Shown: positions 32,548 through 41,610, numbered from the stretch's first letter. The stretch: 64,000 bases of DNA from Microbacterium karelineae (GCF_009745985.1 NZ_WFIX01000190.1:434001-498000), one strand, 5' to 3'. The notes: generated by a model not told the origin, from the sequence alone. Made by a program: numbers and translations.

Positions 32548-33032
32548 CGGTCTCCACCGCGCTCGTCGTCGCGATGGCGGTGCTCTACGCGCTCGGCGTG
32601 TTCTCGATGCTCGAGCGCAGCCTCACCCGCGTGCTCATCGGCTTCCTGCTCGTGGGCAACGCCACCAACCTGCTGCTGCTCATCGTCATGGGGTTCCCCG
32701 GCGTCGCGCCGTTCTACGGCGCGGAGGGGCCGAGCGACCCGCTCCCACAGGCGCTCATGCTCACGGCGATCGTCATCACCTTCGCCGTCAGCGCCTTCCT
32801 CCTCGCGCTCATCTACCGCTCGTGGCAGCTCGGCGAGGCCGACACCGTCATCGACGACGCCGACGACCAGGCCCTGCGCGAGAGCGCCGAGGAGACGGAG
32901 GACGCGCTCGAGGGCGAGGAGGAGGACGCCGAGGAGGAGGACGAGGAGACGACCGACTTCACCGAGGGCGAAGCGGCGCCCGTCACGGCGGTCATGGACG
33001 AGGTCCAGGACGAGACCCGGGGTGCGCCGTGA
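32544..33032 (+). CDS. mrpC: Na+/H+ antiporter subunit C with an unusual acidic tail
   Basis: 162 residues, start overlapping the mrpA stop (ATGA). Residues 1-95 are a standard NuoK-like three-helix subunit (LLVGNATNLLLLIVMGFPG and ALMLTAIVITFAVSAFLLAL). Residues 100-162 form a strongly acidic extension, including EGEEEDAEEEDEETTDF, that is not part of typical MrpC (about 110-125 residues). The tail would lie in the cytoplasm and could bind cations or act as a pH/Na+ sensor. The stop overlaps the GTG start of mrpD. Confidence 0.93.
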   Translation: MTVSTALVVAMAVLYALGVFSMLERSLTRVLIGFLLVGNATNLLLLIVMGFPGVAPFYGAEGPSDPLPQALMLTAIVITFAVSAFLLALIYRSWQLGEADTVIDDADDQALRESAEETEDALEGEEEDAEEEDEETTDFTEGEAAPVTAVMDEVQDETRGAP

Positions 33033-34585
33033 GCCTGCTCGTGCCCCTCTTCGTCGTGCTCCCTCTGCTGGGGGCGGCGCTCACGCTGCTGCTCGGCCGC
33101 CGCAGTCGCGCGCAGGTCGCCGTGTCGATCGTCACCCTCACGTCGACGTTCGCCCTCGCCGTCGTCATGCTCGTGGCGGTGGACCTCGGGACGCCGCTCG
33201 CCGTCTCGGTCGGCGGCTGGCCGCTGCCGTTCGGGATCGTGCTGTACGTCGACCGGCTCGCGGCGATGCTCGTCGCGGTCTCGAGCATCGTGCTGCTCGC
33301 GGTCCTGCTCTTCTCGGTCGGGCAGGGCGCGGCCGACGGCGATGAGGACACCCCGGTCTCGATCTTCCACCCGTCGTACCTGATCCTCGCGGCGGGCATC
33401 TTCGACGCGTTCATCGCTGGCGATCTGTTCAACCTCTACGTCGGCTTCGAGATCCTGCTCGTCGCCTCCTATGTGCTCATCACCCTCGGATCCACCGAGT
33501 CTCGGATCCGCACGGGAACCGTCTACATCGTCGTCTCGCTCGTCTCGAGCATCATCTTCCTGTCGGCGATCGCCGTCATCTACGGCGCGCTCGGCACCGT
33601 GAACATGGCGCAGATCGCCGAGCGGATGACCGAGATCCCGGATGATGTGCAGCTCGTGCTGCACATCCTGCTGCTGCTGGGCTTCGCCATCAAGGCGGCG
33701 ATCTTCCCGCTGTCGTTCTGGCTGCCCGACTCGTATCCGACGGCCCCGGCACCCGTCACGGCCGTGTTCGCGGGCCTGCTGACGAAGGTGGGCGTGTACG
33801 CGATCATCCGCACCGAGACGCAGCTGTTCCACGACAGCGACCTCAACCTCGTGCTCGCGATCGCCGCGATCGCGACGATGATCGTGGGGATCCTCGGCGC
33901 GATCGCGCAGGCCGAGCTGAAGCGGATCCTCTCGTTCACCCTCGTAAGCCACGTCGGGTACATGGTGTTCGGCATCGCGATCGCGACGGAGGCCTCCGTC
34001 GGGGCGACCGCGTACTACATGGTTCACCACATCGTCGTGCAGACGACCCTGTTCCTCGCGGTCGGCCTCATCGAGCGCTTCGCGGGATCCACGTCGATCG
34101 TGCGGGTGAAGGGCCTCGTCGCGGCGACCCCGTTCATCGCGGCGCTCTACTTCATCCCCGCGCTCAACCTGGGCGGGCTGCCTCCGTTCTCCGGCTTCAT
34201 CGGCAAGTTCGCCCTGTTCGATGCGGCCGCCTCCGTCGGGACGCCGATCATGTGGGTCGCGATCGGCGCGGGGGTCCTCACGTCCCTGCTCACGCTGTAC
34301 GCGCTCATGCGTGCGTGGAACCTGTCGTTCTGGCGCGTGAAGGACGACTCCCCGGAGACCGAGGGGCGCATCGCCTACCTCTCGCAGGCGCCCGCAGCCG
34401 ATGCGCAGGGCGCGCGCCGCGAGATCCCGCGCGTGATGTCGGGGGCGGCCGTCGGGATGGTCGCCGTGACTCTCGCCCTGACCGTGTTCGCAGGGCCGCT
34501 CTACGAGGTGTGCGAACGGATCGGCGAGTCGCTCCTGCAGCCGATCTCGCTCGTGCAGCTGGAAGATGTGGAGCAGGAATCGTGA
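33029..34585 (+). CDS. mrpD: Na+/H+ antiporter subunit D
   Basis: 518 residues from GTG 33029 (GTGA overlap with mrpC). NuoM/NuoN-like subunit with about 14 helices. Key segments are LYVGFEILLVASYVLITLG (the Glu of the TM5 proton path), LGFAIKAAIFPLSFWLPDSY (Lys of TM7) and AELKRILSFTLVSHVGYM. Forms one of the two antiporter-like channels of the Mrp complex alongside MrpA. Confidence 0.95.
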   Translation: MSLLVPLFVVLPLLGAALTLLLGRRSRAQVAVSIVTLTSTFALAVVMLVAVDLGTPLAVSVGGWPLPFGIVLYVDRLAAMLVAVSSIVLLAVLLFSVGQGAADGDEDTPVSIFHPSYLILAAGIFDAFIAGDLFNLYVGFEILLVASYVLITLGSTESRIRTGTVYIVVSLVSSIIFLSAIAVIYGALGTVNMAQIAERMTEIPDDVQLVLHILLLLGFAIKAAIFPLSFWLPDSYPTAPAPVTAVFAGLLTKVGVYAIIRTETQLFHDSDLNLVLAIAAIATMIVGILGAIAQAELKRILSFTLVSHVGYMVFGIAIATEASVGATAYYMVHHIVVQTTLFLAVGLIERFAGSTSIVRVKGLVAATPFIAALYFIPALNLGGLPPFSGFIGKFALFDAAASVGTPIMWVAIGAGVLTSLLTLYALMRAWNLSFWRVKDDSPETEGRIAYLSQAPAADAQGARREIPRVMSGAAVGMVAVTLALTVFAGPLYEVCERIGESLLQPISLVQLEDVEQES

Positions 34586-35163
34586 ACGGCCGCGAGGGGA
34601 TCCGTCACTTCTGGACGCAGCTGCCGTTCTTCGCGTGGCTCGTCGCGCTCTGGATGATGCTGTGGGGCCAGTTCACGGTGCTCGCCCTCGTCACGGGGAT
34701 CCTCGTCGCCGTCTTCGTCACCACGGCGTTCCGACTGCCGACCGCCGAGCTGACGGGGCGTGTCAACGCCTGGTGGCTGCTCGTCGGGATCGCGCGCTTC
34801 CTCGTCGACCTCGTGCACGGCGCTGTGCAGGTCTCCTGGTGGACGATCGCGCCGCGCACCCCGAGCGCCGCGATCGTGCGGGTTCCGCTGCGCATCGACG
34901 ACGACCTCATCATGACCCACGTCGGCGTCGCCCTGTCGCTCGTGCCGGGCAGCACGGTCATCGAGGCCGATCGCACGAACCGGGTGCTGTTCCTCCATGC
35001 CATCGGCGTCGCATCCACGAAGGACATCGCGCGCGTGCGTGCGAAGGCGCTCGCGTGGGAGGCGCGCATCGTCCGCGCCGTCGGATCCCGCGACGAGCTG
35101 GCGGCCGTGACCGCGCGGGTCGCGCCGTATGTCGAACGCCAGGCCGCGGGAGGTGTCTCATGA
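34582..35163 (+). CDS. mrpE: Na+/H+ antiporter subunit E
   Basis: 193 residues from GTG 34582 (GTGA overlap with mrpD). Two to three N-terminal helices (ALWMMLWGQFTVLALVTGIL) are followed by the soluble domain with IVRVPLRIDDDLIMTHVGVA and LSLVPGSTVIEAD, the MnhE signature. Required for assembly or activity of the complex. Confidence 0.94.
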   Translation: MNGREGIRHFWTQLPFFAWLVALWMMLWGQFTVLALVTGILVAVFVTTAFRLPTAELTGRVNAWWLLVGIARFLVDLVHGAVQVSWWTIAPRTPSAAIVRVPLRIDDDLIMTHVGVALSLVPGSTVIEADRTNRVLFLHAIGVASTKDIARVRAKALAWEARIVRAVGSRDELAAVTARVAPYVERQAAGGVS

Positions 35164-35450
35164 CGATCCAGGCCGTTCTCATCGTCGCGATCGCCGTGGT
35201 CTTCGCGGTCGCGGCAGCGCTCGCGATCATCCGCATGGTGATCGGTCCGTCGATCCTCGACCGGGCCGTCGCGAGCGATGTGCTGCTGACGGAGGTGCTG
35301 TGCGTCATGGGGGCCGAAGCGGTGGTCAACGCGCACACCGACACGCTGCCGGTCATGCTCATGATCGCCTCGACGGGGATCCTCGGCACGCTCGCCGTGG
35401 CGCGCTTCGTCGCCCGTCGCGACCGCGCGAGCGGAGGTGAGGGCCGATGA
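35160..35450 (+). CDS. mrpF: Na+/H+ antiporter subunit F
   Basis: 96 residues, ATGA-coupled to mrpE. Three helices with the family motif RMVIGPSILDRAVASDVLLT and a following helix (LPVMLMIASTGILGTLAVAR). A small membrane subunit of the Mrp complex. The stop overlaps the mrpG start (ATGA). Confidence 0.94.
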   Translation: MTIQAVLIVAIAVVFAVAAALAIIRMVIGPSILDRAVASDVLLTEVLCVMGAEAVVNAHTDTLPVMLMIASTGILGTLAVARFVARRDRASGGEGR

Positions 35451-35785
35451 TCGCGGAGACGATCGCACTCGTGCTCGTGCTGCTCGGCGCCGTGCTGTGC
35501 CTGACCGCGGCGATCGGTCTGCTGCGGTTCCGCGATGTTCCCTCGCGCTTGCATGCCGCGACGAAGCCGCAGGTGCTCGGGCTGCTGCTCATCGCGGCCG
35601 GCATCGCCGTGGCGTTCCAGTCGTGGGCCGTCGCCTGGTTCCTCGTTCCGATCGTGCTGATCCAGATGGCGACGGCGCCGATCTCGGCCCACATGGTCGG
35701 CCGGCAGGCGTATCGCAACGGCAGCATCGATCGCGACACCCTCGTCATCGACGAGCTGGAGGAGGAGCCCCCGGCTCATTTGTAG
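35447..35785 (+). CDS. mrpG: Na+/H+ antiporter subunit G
   Basis: 112 residues, ATGA-coupled to mrpF. MnhG/PhaG signature LLRFRDVPSRLHAATKPQVL with three helices and ISAHMVGRQAY near the end. Last gene of the mrp operon. The DUF2207 gene begins 10 bases after the stop, so it may be read on the same transcript. Confidence 0.94.
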   Translation: MIAETIALVLVLLGAVLCLTAAIGLLRFRDVPSRLHAATKPQVLGLLLIAAGIAVAFQSWAVAWFLVPIVLIQMATAPISAHMVGRQAYRNGSIDRDTLVIDELEEEPPAHL

Positions 35786-35795
35786 GGTGGAGGGC

Positions 35796-37574
35796 ATGCG
35801 CCAGGTCGGGGGATGGATCCGGATCGCGTTCGCGGCGCTCGCCGCGGGCCTGATCATCATGCTGGGGGCCTCGCCCGCGAGCGCCGATGTCGACGACTTC
35901 GAGTTCGCGAGCCTCGACGTCGTCTACGAGCTCTCGCGGAACGCCGACGGCGCCGGCGTCGTGACCGTCACGGAGAGGTTCGTCGCCGTGTTCCCCGAGA
36001 CCGACCAGAACCGGGGCATGCGGCGCTCGATCCCCGACAGCTATCTCGGCGGGCCGCTTCTGCCCGAGCTCGTGAGCGTGACGGACGAGAACGGCGATCC
36101 GAGGCCCGCGGAGGTCGAGACCGACGACGGCTACTTCCAGATCACGTCGCGGGCCGATGACTTCCTGCACGGGCGGCAGACGTTCGTCTTCACCTACACG
36201 CTCGACAACGTCGGGCGGGCGATGGACAACGGCGTCGACGAGTTCTACTGGGACGTCAACGGGGAGGAATGGTCGCAGCCGTTCCGCGCGGTGACGACCG
36301 AGGTGCGCGTCGATCCCGATCTCGCGCCCGCGCTGAACGGGGAGGGCTCCTGCTACGTCGGGGCGACGGGGTCCACGCGGCAGTGTGAGATCGGGACGGT
36401 CCCCGCGGACGGCGGCGCGGTCGCGATCGGGACGCGGCCCGAAGCGGTCGGCCCGTACGAGACGGTGACGATCGCGATCGGCTTCGAGCCGGGCACCTTC
36501 ACGGAGTTCGACACCTCGCCCTTCGCGTCGCCGTGGGGGATCGCGCAGATCGTGACGACGATCGGCGCGGCGGGCACCATGATCTGGGCGGGCATCGTCC
36601 GCGCGCGTCGGCTGCGCGACGACGAAGGACGGTCGACGGTGATCCCGGAGTTCGCGCCGCCGAGCGGATTCGACGCGCTGCGGTCCGCGCTGCTGTTGAA
36701 TCGCTCGACCAAGGCGATCCCCGCCGAGATCCTCGAGCAGGCGGTGCGCGGCGCCGTGCGGATCATCGAGGAGCCCAAGCAGGGCATGTTCGGGTCGTCG
36801 ACGATGACGGCGCAGCTCGCCGACCCGGCGCTCGCGGACAGAAACGGGCGCGCAGTGCTCGACGGGCTGTTCCCGGGACTCCGCCCCGGGGCGACATTCA
36901 CGTTCGGGAAGACGAACAATCGCTTCGCGAGGGCCGCGAAGCTCGTGCTGCACACGGGCAAGAGGAACATCGAGCCCTTCCGCCGCGATGTTCCGGGGTC
37001 CGTCCGGTCCGGTCCGGTCCTCACGGCGATCCTCTCCGGCGCGGCCACGGTCGGCTTCGGCATCGCGGCGACAGCCACCTATGTGTCGCCCGCGCTCCCG
37101 ATTCTTCTGATCGTCTTCGGCGTGGTCTCGTTCTTCGTCTCGGTCCTCCTCGTCTCGCGCAAGCCTCTGAATCGACAGGGCGCGGTCGCGCGCGATCATC
37201 TGCGCGGGCTCGAGATCTTCATGAACTGGGCGGAGGCCGACCGGATCCGCATGCTGCAGTCGCCTCAGGGCGCCGCACGCGTGAACGTGAACGTGAACGA
37301 CCGCACGCAGATGCTCCACCTCTACGAGGCGCTGCTTCCTTTCGCGGTGATCTTCGGACAGGAGAAGCGGTGGGCCGAGGAGCTGACGGTGCTCTATGGT
37401 GACAGCTCTCCTGGCTGGTACCACGGATCCGGTGCGTTCAACGCGGCGGCATTCTCCGCGAGCATGAGCTCGCTGACGTCGGGTGCCTCGAGTTCGTCGA
37501 GCACATCCGGCGGATCGGGCGGCGGCGGGTCCGCCGGCGGGGGCGGCGGTGGCGGCGGCGGTGGGGGAGTCTGA
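35796..37574 (+). CDS. DUF2207 (YciQ-like) membrane protein with poly-Gly C-terminus
   Basis: 592 residues from ATG 35796; GGTGGAGG lies immediately upstream, and GTG 35787 is a weaker alternative. A signal peptide ends near residue 30 (ASPASA). It is followed by an extracellular DUF2207 beta domain (to about 245), a membrane helix (about 252-270), a cytoplasmic region, and two adjacent helices near 412-455. The extreme C-terminus is Ser/Gly-rich and ends in a run of about 11 Gly, as in many YciQ relatives that end GGGGGGAW-like. Function unknown; membrane-surface protein. Confidence 0.85.
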   Translation: MRQVGGWIRIAFAALAAGLIIMLGASPASADVDDFEFASLDVVYELSRNADGAGVVTVTERFVAVFPETDQNRGMRRSIPDSYLGGPLLPELVSVTDENGDPRPAEVETDDGYFQITSRADDFLHGRQTFVFTYTLDNVGRAMDNGVDEFYWDVNGEEWSQPFRAVTTEVRVDPDLAPALNGEGSCYVGATGSTRQCEIGTVPADGGAVAIGTRPEAVGPYETVTIAIGFEPGTFTEFDTSPFASPWGIAQIVTTIGAAGTMIWAGIVRARRLRDDEGRSTVIPEFAPPSGFDALRSALLLNRSTKAIPAEILEQAVRGAVRIIEEPKQGMFGSSTMTAQLADPALADRNGRAVLDGLFPGLRPGATFTFGKTNNRFARAAKLVLHTGKRNIEPFRRDVPGSVRSGPVLTAILSGAATVGFGIAATATYVSPALPILLIVFGVVSFFVSVLLVSRKPLNRQGAVARDHLRGLEIFMNWAEADRIRMLQSPQGAARVNVNVNDRTQMLHLYEALLPFAVIFGQEKRWAEELTVLYGDSSPGWYHGSGAFNAAAFSASMSSLTSGASSSSSTSGGSGGGGSAGGGGGGGGGGGV

Positions 37575-37714
37575 CGGACCGCGTGGCGCCCGCACTGCGC
37601 GCATGTCGGAGGAACTCGTCATCGTGAGGCGACACGCCGGGCAACCGTCCTCCGACGCGACGGAGATCCGACACTCGCGCGGGCGACGCCCGCCCAGTCC
37701 GACGCCGGCGCGCC

Positions 37715-38809
37715 TCAGCTCGCGAGCGCGTAGCCGAACGCCTGCGCGACACCGGCGTTCGTGATCTGTCCCGCCCGCACGTTGAGGCCCTTCGCGAGGG
37801 CCGGATCCCCGGCGGCGGCATCCCAGCCGAGGTCGGCGATCCGCTGCGCGTACGGCAGGGTCGCGTTCGTGAGGGCGTGGGTCGAGGTCGCGGGAACCGC
37901 GCCGGGCATGTTCGCGACGCAGTAGAACAGCGTGTCGTGCACGGCGAACGTCGGATCGTCGTGGGTCGTCGGACGGGATCCCTCGAAGCAGCCGCCCTGG
38001 TCGATCGCGATGTCGACGAGCACCGAGCCGGGCTTCATGCCGCGCACCATGCCGTCCGTCACGAGCTTCGGGGCGGCGGCGCCGGGGATGAGCACGGAGC
38101 CGATGACGAGGTCGGCATCGGCGAGGGCCTCAGCGATGGCGTAGCGCGTCGAGTGGCGCGTGACGAGGCCGTTGCCGTAGCGCGCCTCGAGCTCGGCGAG
38201 CCGCGGGATGTTCACGTCGAGCACCGTCACGCGTGCGCCGAGGCCGAGAGCGTTCGCCGCGGCGTTCTCGCCCGCGACGCCGCCGCCGATGACGACGACG
38301 TTCGCGCGGGGAACGCCGGGCACGCCGCCGAGGAGCGCTCCGCGCCCGCCGTGCGAGCGCATGAGGTGGTAGGCGCCGACGGTGACGGACAGGCGACCCG
38401 CGACCTCGCTCATCGGTGTGAGGAGCGGCAGCGACCGATCGGCGAGCTGCACGGTCTCGTAGGCGACGGCCGTCGCGCCGGCGGCGACGAGGGCGTCGGT
38501 GAGGGGCTTGTTCGCCGCGAGGTGCAGGTAGGTGAACAGCGTGAGGTCGCTGCGCAGGAAGCCGTACTCCGACTCGATCGGCTCCTTGACCTTGAGCAGC
38601 AGCTCGGCGGCCGCCCACGTCGCGGCGGCATCCGGGAGGATCGTCGCGCCCGCGGCGGCGAACTCGTCGTCGAAGATGCGGGATCCGGCGCCGGCGCCGG
38701 CTTGGACGAACACCTCGTGGCCGTGGCGCGCGAGCGCATCGACGCCGGCGGGCGTGATCGCGACGCGATTCTCGTTGTTCTTGACCTCGGCGGGGATGGC
38801 GATCCTCAT
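37715..38809 (-). CDS. ald: Alanine dehydrogenase
   Basis: 364 residues, with CGGAGTC just upstream of the ATG. N-terminal substrate domain: [16 protein letters not shown] and the substrate/catalytic residues in LLKVKEP and FTYLHLA (His 95 region). The NAD domain is [20 protein letters not shown] at about 163-182. The closing [11 protein letters not shown] and [20 protein letters not shown] are diagnostic of Ald. It interconverts L-alanine and pyruvate plus ammonium with NAD. Divergent from an Lrp-family gene across 122 bases; Lrp-type control of ald (AldR) is known in actinobacteria. Confidence 0.96.
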   Translation of the reverse strand: MRIAIPAEVKNNENRVAITPAGVDALARHGHEVFVQAGAGAGSRIFDDEFAAAGATILPDAAATWAAAELLLKVKEPIESEYGFLRSDLTLFTYLHLAANKPLTDALVAAGATAVAYETVQLADRSLPLLTPMSEVAGRLSVTVGAYHLMRSHGGRGALLGGVPGVPRANVVVIGGGVAGENAAANALGLGARVTVLDVNIPRLAELEARYGNGLVTRHSTRYAIAEALADADLVIGSVLIPGAAAPKLVTDGMVRGMKPGSVLVDIAIDQGGCFEGSRPTTHDDPTFAVHDTLFYCVANMPGAVPATSTHALTNATLPYAQRIADLGWDAAAGDPALAKGLNVRAGQITNAGVAQAFGYALAS

Positions 38810-38931
38810 GTCGGACTCCGTGTGTCGGCTGCGATCGGCGGTCTCATTCCAGAGTCGCAAGAAGTTCGCTCGATGTGTACAAGTTCCGCAGAATGTTCGT
38901 GTGAAGAGCGTCTGTGGGTACGATGCTCCGT

Positions 38932-39441
38932 ATGACGAGTGCGATGGAGGACATTCCTCCGAAGGATCTGCGGACGGTCGAGCTGGATGAGATCGATCGG
39001 CGCCTCGTGCGGATCCTCAGCCGCGACGGGCGGATCACCAACGCCGATCTCGCGGCGGCGCTCGGCATCGCGCCGTCGACGGCGCACGCGCGCACCAGAT
39101 CGCTCGTCGAGCGCGGGGTGATCCGCGGGTTCCACGCGAGCGTCGATCATCGGCGGCTGGGGCGCGGGCTGCAGGCCATGATCGGCGTGACGCTGCGCGG
39201 CGGCACGCGGCACGACAGCATCATCGCGTTCATCGACGAGGTGAAGCAGCTGCCGCAGGTGCTGCAGCTGTTCTTCCTCGGCGGGACAGACGATTTCATG
39301 GTGCACATCGCGGTCGCCGATTCGAGCGAGGTGCGCCAGTTCGTCGTCGAGAACCTGTCGACCGAGCCCTTCGTCGCCTCGACGCGCACGAGCATCATCT
39401 TCGAGTACCACCGGCGCGGGGTCGCCGCGGGCTTCCGGTGA
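38932..39441 (+). CDS. Lrp/AsnC-family regulator, likely controlling alanine dehydrogenase (AldR-like)
   Basis: 169 residues from ATG 38932; GTG 38914 and ATG 38923 are in-frame alternatives and none has a clear ribosome site. Helix-turn-helix: DEIDRRLVRILSRDGRITNA followed by DLAAALGIAPSTAHARTRSL. The RAM/ligand domain follows, with FFLGGTDDFMVHIAV and the end STRTSIIFEYHR. It is divergent from ald, the standard arrangement for an alanine-responsive activator. Confidence 0.92.
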   Translation: MTSAMEDIPPKDLRTVELDEIDRRLVRILSRDGRITNADLAAALGIAPSTAHARTRSLVERGVIRGFHASVDHRRLGRGLQAMIGVTLRGGTRHDSIIAFIDEVKQLPQVLQLFFLGGTDDFMVHIAVADSSEVRQFVVENLSTEPFVASTRTSIIFEYHRRGVAAGFR

Positions 39442-39473
39442 TGCGGCGGTCCGCATCGGCCTACGATGTGGTC

Positions 39474-39764
39474 ATGTCGAGCGACGAGGGCAAGAGGGAC
39501 AAGAAGGGCAAGAAGGACAAGGGCGCCGGGAAGACCAAGAAGGACAAGCGAGACAAGAAGTCCAAGAAGTCCAACAAGTCCAAGAAGTCGAAGAAGGACA
39601 CACCCAAGAAGACCTGCTGCGTGTCGAAGCCGCGCTGCCGGCGCTGTCCGATCCGCATGCTCGCGGAGGGGCGGCTCGACCCCGCCGACGCGAAGGTGCT
39701 CTTCCAGAGGTCGCGCAATCGGAAGCAGGCGAAGAAGGCGCATCTCGACCTGCCTGTCGGCTGA
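39474..39764 (+). CDS. Small Lys-rich protein with a CC...C..C motif
   Basis: 96 residues. Residues 5-50 are almost entirely Lys, Asp, Ser and Gly in repeating KKSKK/KKDK units. Residues 52-66 are TCCVSKPRCRRCPIRML, a four-Cys motif suitable for a metal site, and a short basic tail follows. Small proteins with the CC-KPRC-RCP core occur across actinobacteria without known function. The Lys tail could bind nucleic acid or polyphosphate (inference). The start is uncertain because the upstream frame is open to 39438; ATG 39474 begins the coherent protein. Confidence 0.7.
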   Translation: MSSDEGKRDKKGKKDKGAGKTKKDKRDKKSKKSNKSKKSKKDTPKKTCCVSKPRCRRCPIRMLAEGRLDPADAKVLFQRSRNRKQAKKAHLDLPVG

Positions 39765-39782
39765 CGGCCGGTCGGGGCGCGG

Positions 39783-40910
39783 TCAGAGGGCGGAGATCGC
39801 GAGCGCTCGCACGATGTCGGCCATCCCCCGCAGCACGGCGTCGGCGCCGTGCGCGCCGGGGGTGACCACGCAGGTGCGCCCGGTGACCAGGCTCCGCTCG
39901 CGCATGATGACCCGCTGGGCCGCGTCCGCGATGATCCCCGTGTCGAGGCCGGGCGGCCCGTCGAGGATCACCTCGGGCACGTCGAGCATCGCGACGGCAG
40001 GCGTGAGGGAGTGGCCGATGAGCTCGCCGACCCGGCCCAGCGCGGCCTCGACCGACGCGGTCGCGCCCGCGGTCCCCGCGCGCTGACCCCCCGGCCGGCG
40101 CGCCTCGCGCAGGAGCGCCTGCAGCTCCTCCTCGATCGTCGTGGCGCCGCTCTCGGACGAAGCCGTCCGCACGTGTGCGAACTCGCCGGCCGCGAAGTTC
40201 GCGCCCTGCACGATCCGACCGCCGACGAACGCCGCGCCGCCGATCCCCGCGCCGATGCGGACGAGCAGCAGGTCGTCGGTGCGTTCGGGAGCGAGCTCGG
40301 ATGCGAGCGCCGCGTCGGCGTCGTTGCAGACGCGCGTCGGCGCGGAGAATCTCTCGCCGATCAGGCTCGCGAGGGGTACGCCGCGCCAGCCGAGGGTCGT
40401 CGATTCGAGCACGACTCCCGCGTCGTCGACGATCCCGGGCGCGCCGATGCCGATGCCGCCGATCGGGAGGTCGGTCGAGGAGGCGAGCCGGTCGACGAGC
40501 TCGATCACGCGCGCGACCGCGTCCTCGCCGCGCGCGTCGCCATCGAGCACGATGTTCGCGAGCTCGGTCCCGTCGAGCGCGAGCGCAGCACCCCGGACGG
40601 CTCCGGGTCCGCTCAGGTCGACCGCGATCGTCGCGAAGATGCGCGGGTTGATCCCGAGCAGAGTCGCCGGCTTGCCGGGGCGCCCCGCTGAGGCGCGCGC
40701 ACCGGACTCCACGATCACGCCCTCGTCGACGAGGCCCCCGACGAGCTCCGAGATCGTGATCCGCGACAGCCCCGTGATGCGGGCGACGTCGGCCCGGCTG
40801 ACGTCGTGTGTGCGCAGCACCGTCTCGATGACGAGGCTGCGATTGTGCGCCCGCGCGTCGGTCGGCAGCAGCTTCGTCGCGCGCCGCGGCGCGTCATCGC
40901 CGTGTCGCAT
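39783..40910 (-). CDS. ROK-family transcriptional regulator
   Basis: 375 residues, AGGAG before ATG. The winged helix-turn-helix is VSRADVARITGLSRITISEL near residues 37-56. It is followed by the ROK domain with IGGIGIGAPGIVDDAG and VRIGAGIGGAAFVGG. The cysteine cluster of zinc-binding ROK proteins is absent. A perfect operator-like palindrome lies 31 bases upstream (40942-40955), so it probably represses itself. No sugar gene lies adjacent; the target may be elsewhere. Confidence 0.88.
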   Translation of the reverse strand: MRHGDDAPRRATKLLPTDARAHNRSLVIETVLRTHDVSRADVARITGLSRITISELVGGLVDEGVIVESGARASAGRPGKPATLLGINPRIFATIAVDLSGPGAVRGAALALDGTELANIVLDGDARGEDAVARVIELVDRLASSTDLPIGGIGIGAPGIVDDAGVVLESTTLGWRGVPLASLIGERFSAPTRVCNDADAALASELAPERTDDLLLVRIGAGIGGAAFVGGRIVQGANFAAGEFAHVRTASSESGATTIEEELQALLREARRPGGQRAGTAGATASVEAALGRVGELIGHSLTPAVAMLDVPEVILDGPPGLDTGIIADAAQRVIMRERSLVTGRTCVVTPGAHGADAVLRGMADIVRALAISAL

Positions 40911-40941
40911 CGCGCGCTCCTGCCCCTCGTCGACGATCCGG

Positions 40942-40955
40942 GTTTGTCAACAAAC
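40942..40955. promoter_or_regulatory. GTTTGT-CA-ACAAAC palindrome, likely ROK operator
   Basis: A 14-base inverted repeat with a 2-base centre, closely resembling the TTTGTT-n-ACAAA type sites bound by ROK/XylR regulators. It lies in the only AT-rich part of the region, just upstream of the minus-strand ROK gene, where a promoter is expected. Confidence 0.6.
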
Positions 40956-40993
40956 TATCCCAAACCGCGATCCGGTCGGAGCGCCCCGCGGGT

Positions 40994-41033
40994 CGTGCTG
41001 CTCGACGAGCGGCAGGGCCCGCCGAGCAGCACG
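40994..41033. terminator. Long perfect inverted repeat after the VOC gene
   Basis: CGTGCTGCTCG and CGAGCAGCACG are perfect 11-base arms around an 18-base GC-rich loop. It lies 8 bases past the stop of the minus-strand VOC gene and before the ROK gene. No T-run follows, so termination without a U-tail or an mRNA-stabilising hairpin is suggested. Confidence 0.5.
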
Positions 41034-41040
41034 AGCGTTC

Positions 41041-41451
41041 TCAGGCCTGTTCGCCGCCGCCCTCGATCATCCAGCTCACGCCGAAGCGGTCGGTGAACTG
41101 CCCGAAGAACGAGCCCCACGGCGCCGGCGCCCAGGGAATCGTGACGCTTCCGCCGGACGACAGGCCCTCGAAGGCGCCCGCGAGCTCGTCGGCATCGTCG
41201 CCGTAGAGGATGACGTCGACGCGCGAACCGCCGTCGGCACCGCCGGCGGTGTCCGCGGCCATGATCGTGGCGCCGCCGGGCACCTCGAGCTGACCGTGCA
41301 TGACCCAGGTCGGCTCGCCCTCCATGCCGTCCATGGGCATGTCCGCGTAGCGCGTGATGTCGAGCGTGCCGCCGAGCACGCCGTGGTAGAACGTCAGCGC
41401 CTCCTCGGCGTCGCCGCTGAAGCCGATGTACGTCGTGATCTTGACCGCCAT
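41041..41451 (-). CDS. VOC-superfamily (PhnB-like) glyoxalase-fold protein
   Basis: 136 residues, AAGGGGAC before ATG 41451; the longer open frame upstream has no ribosome site. PhnB-like pattern: TYIGFSGDAEEALTFYHGVL at the start, IMAADTAGG in the middle, WGSFFGQFTDRFGVSWMI at the end. Members bind a metal or small ligand, and many have unknown substrates. Monocistronic. Confidence 0.88.
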   Translation of the reverse strand: MAVKITTYIGFSGDAEEALTFYHGVLGGTLDITRYADMPMDGMEGEPTWVMHGQLEVPGGATIMAADTAGGADGGSRVDVILYGDDADELAGAFEGLSSGGSVTIPWAPAPWGSFFGQFTDRFGVSWMIEGGGEQA

Positions 41452-41585
41452 GATGTCCCCTTCTCGTCCGGCCGGACCGCGTGCCCGGCGCCCGTGAGGA
41501 TCCTCACGCGCACCCCTGACAAACGAAAGGGGGTTCACGGATTCGTCACCGACGCGTCACGCGACTCCGTGCCGAAACGCGGAAG

Positions 41586-41610
41586 AGCCCCCGAGCGTGG
41601 GCTCGGGGGC
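41586..41610 (-). terminator. Hairpin after argG
   Basis: GCCCCCGAGC and GCTCGGGGGC are perfect 10-base arms around GTGG, extended by partial GGAAG/CTTCC pairing. It lies 15 bases past the argG stop. There is only a short pyrimidine stretch after it on the minus strand. Confidence 0.65.
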
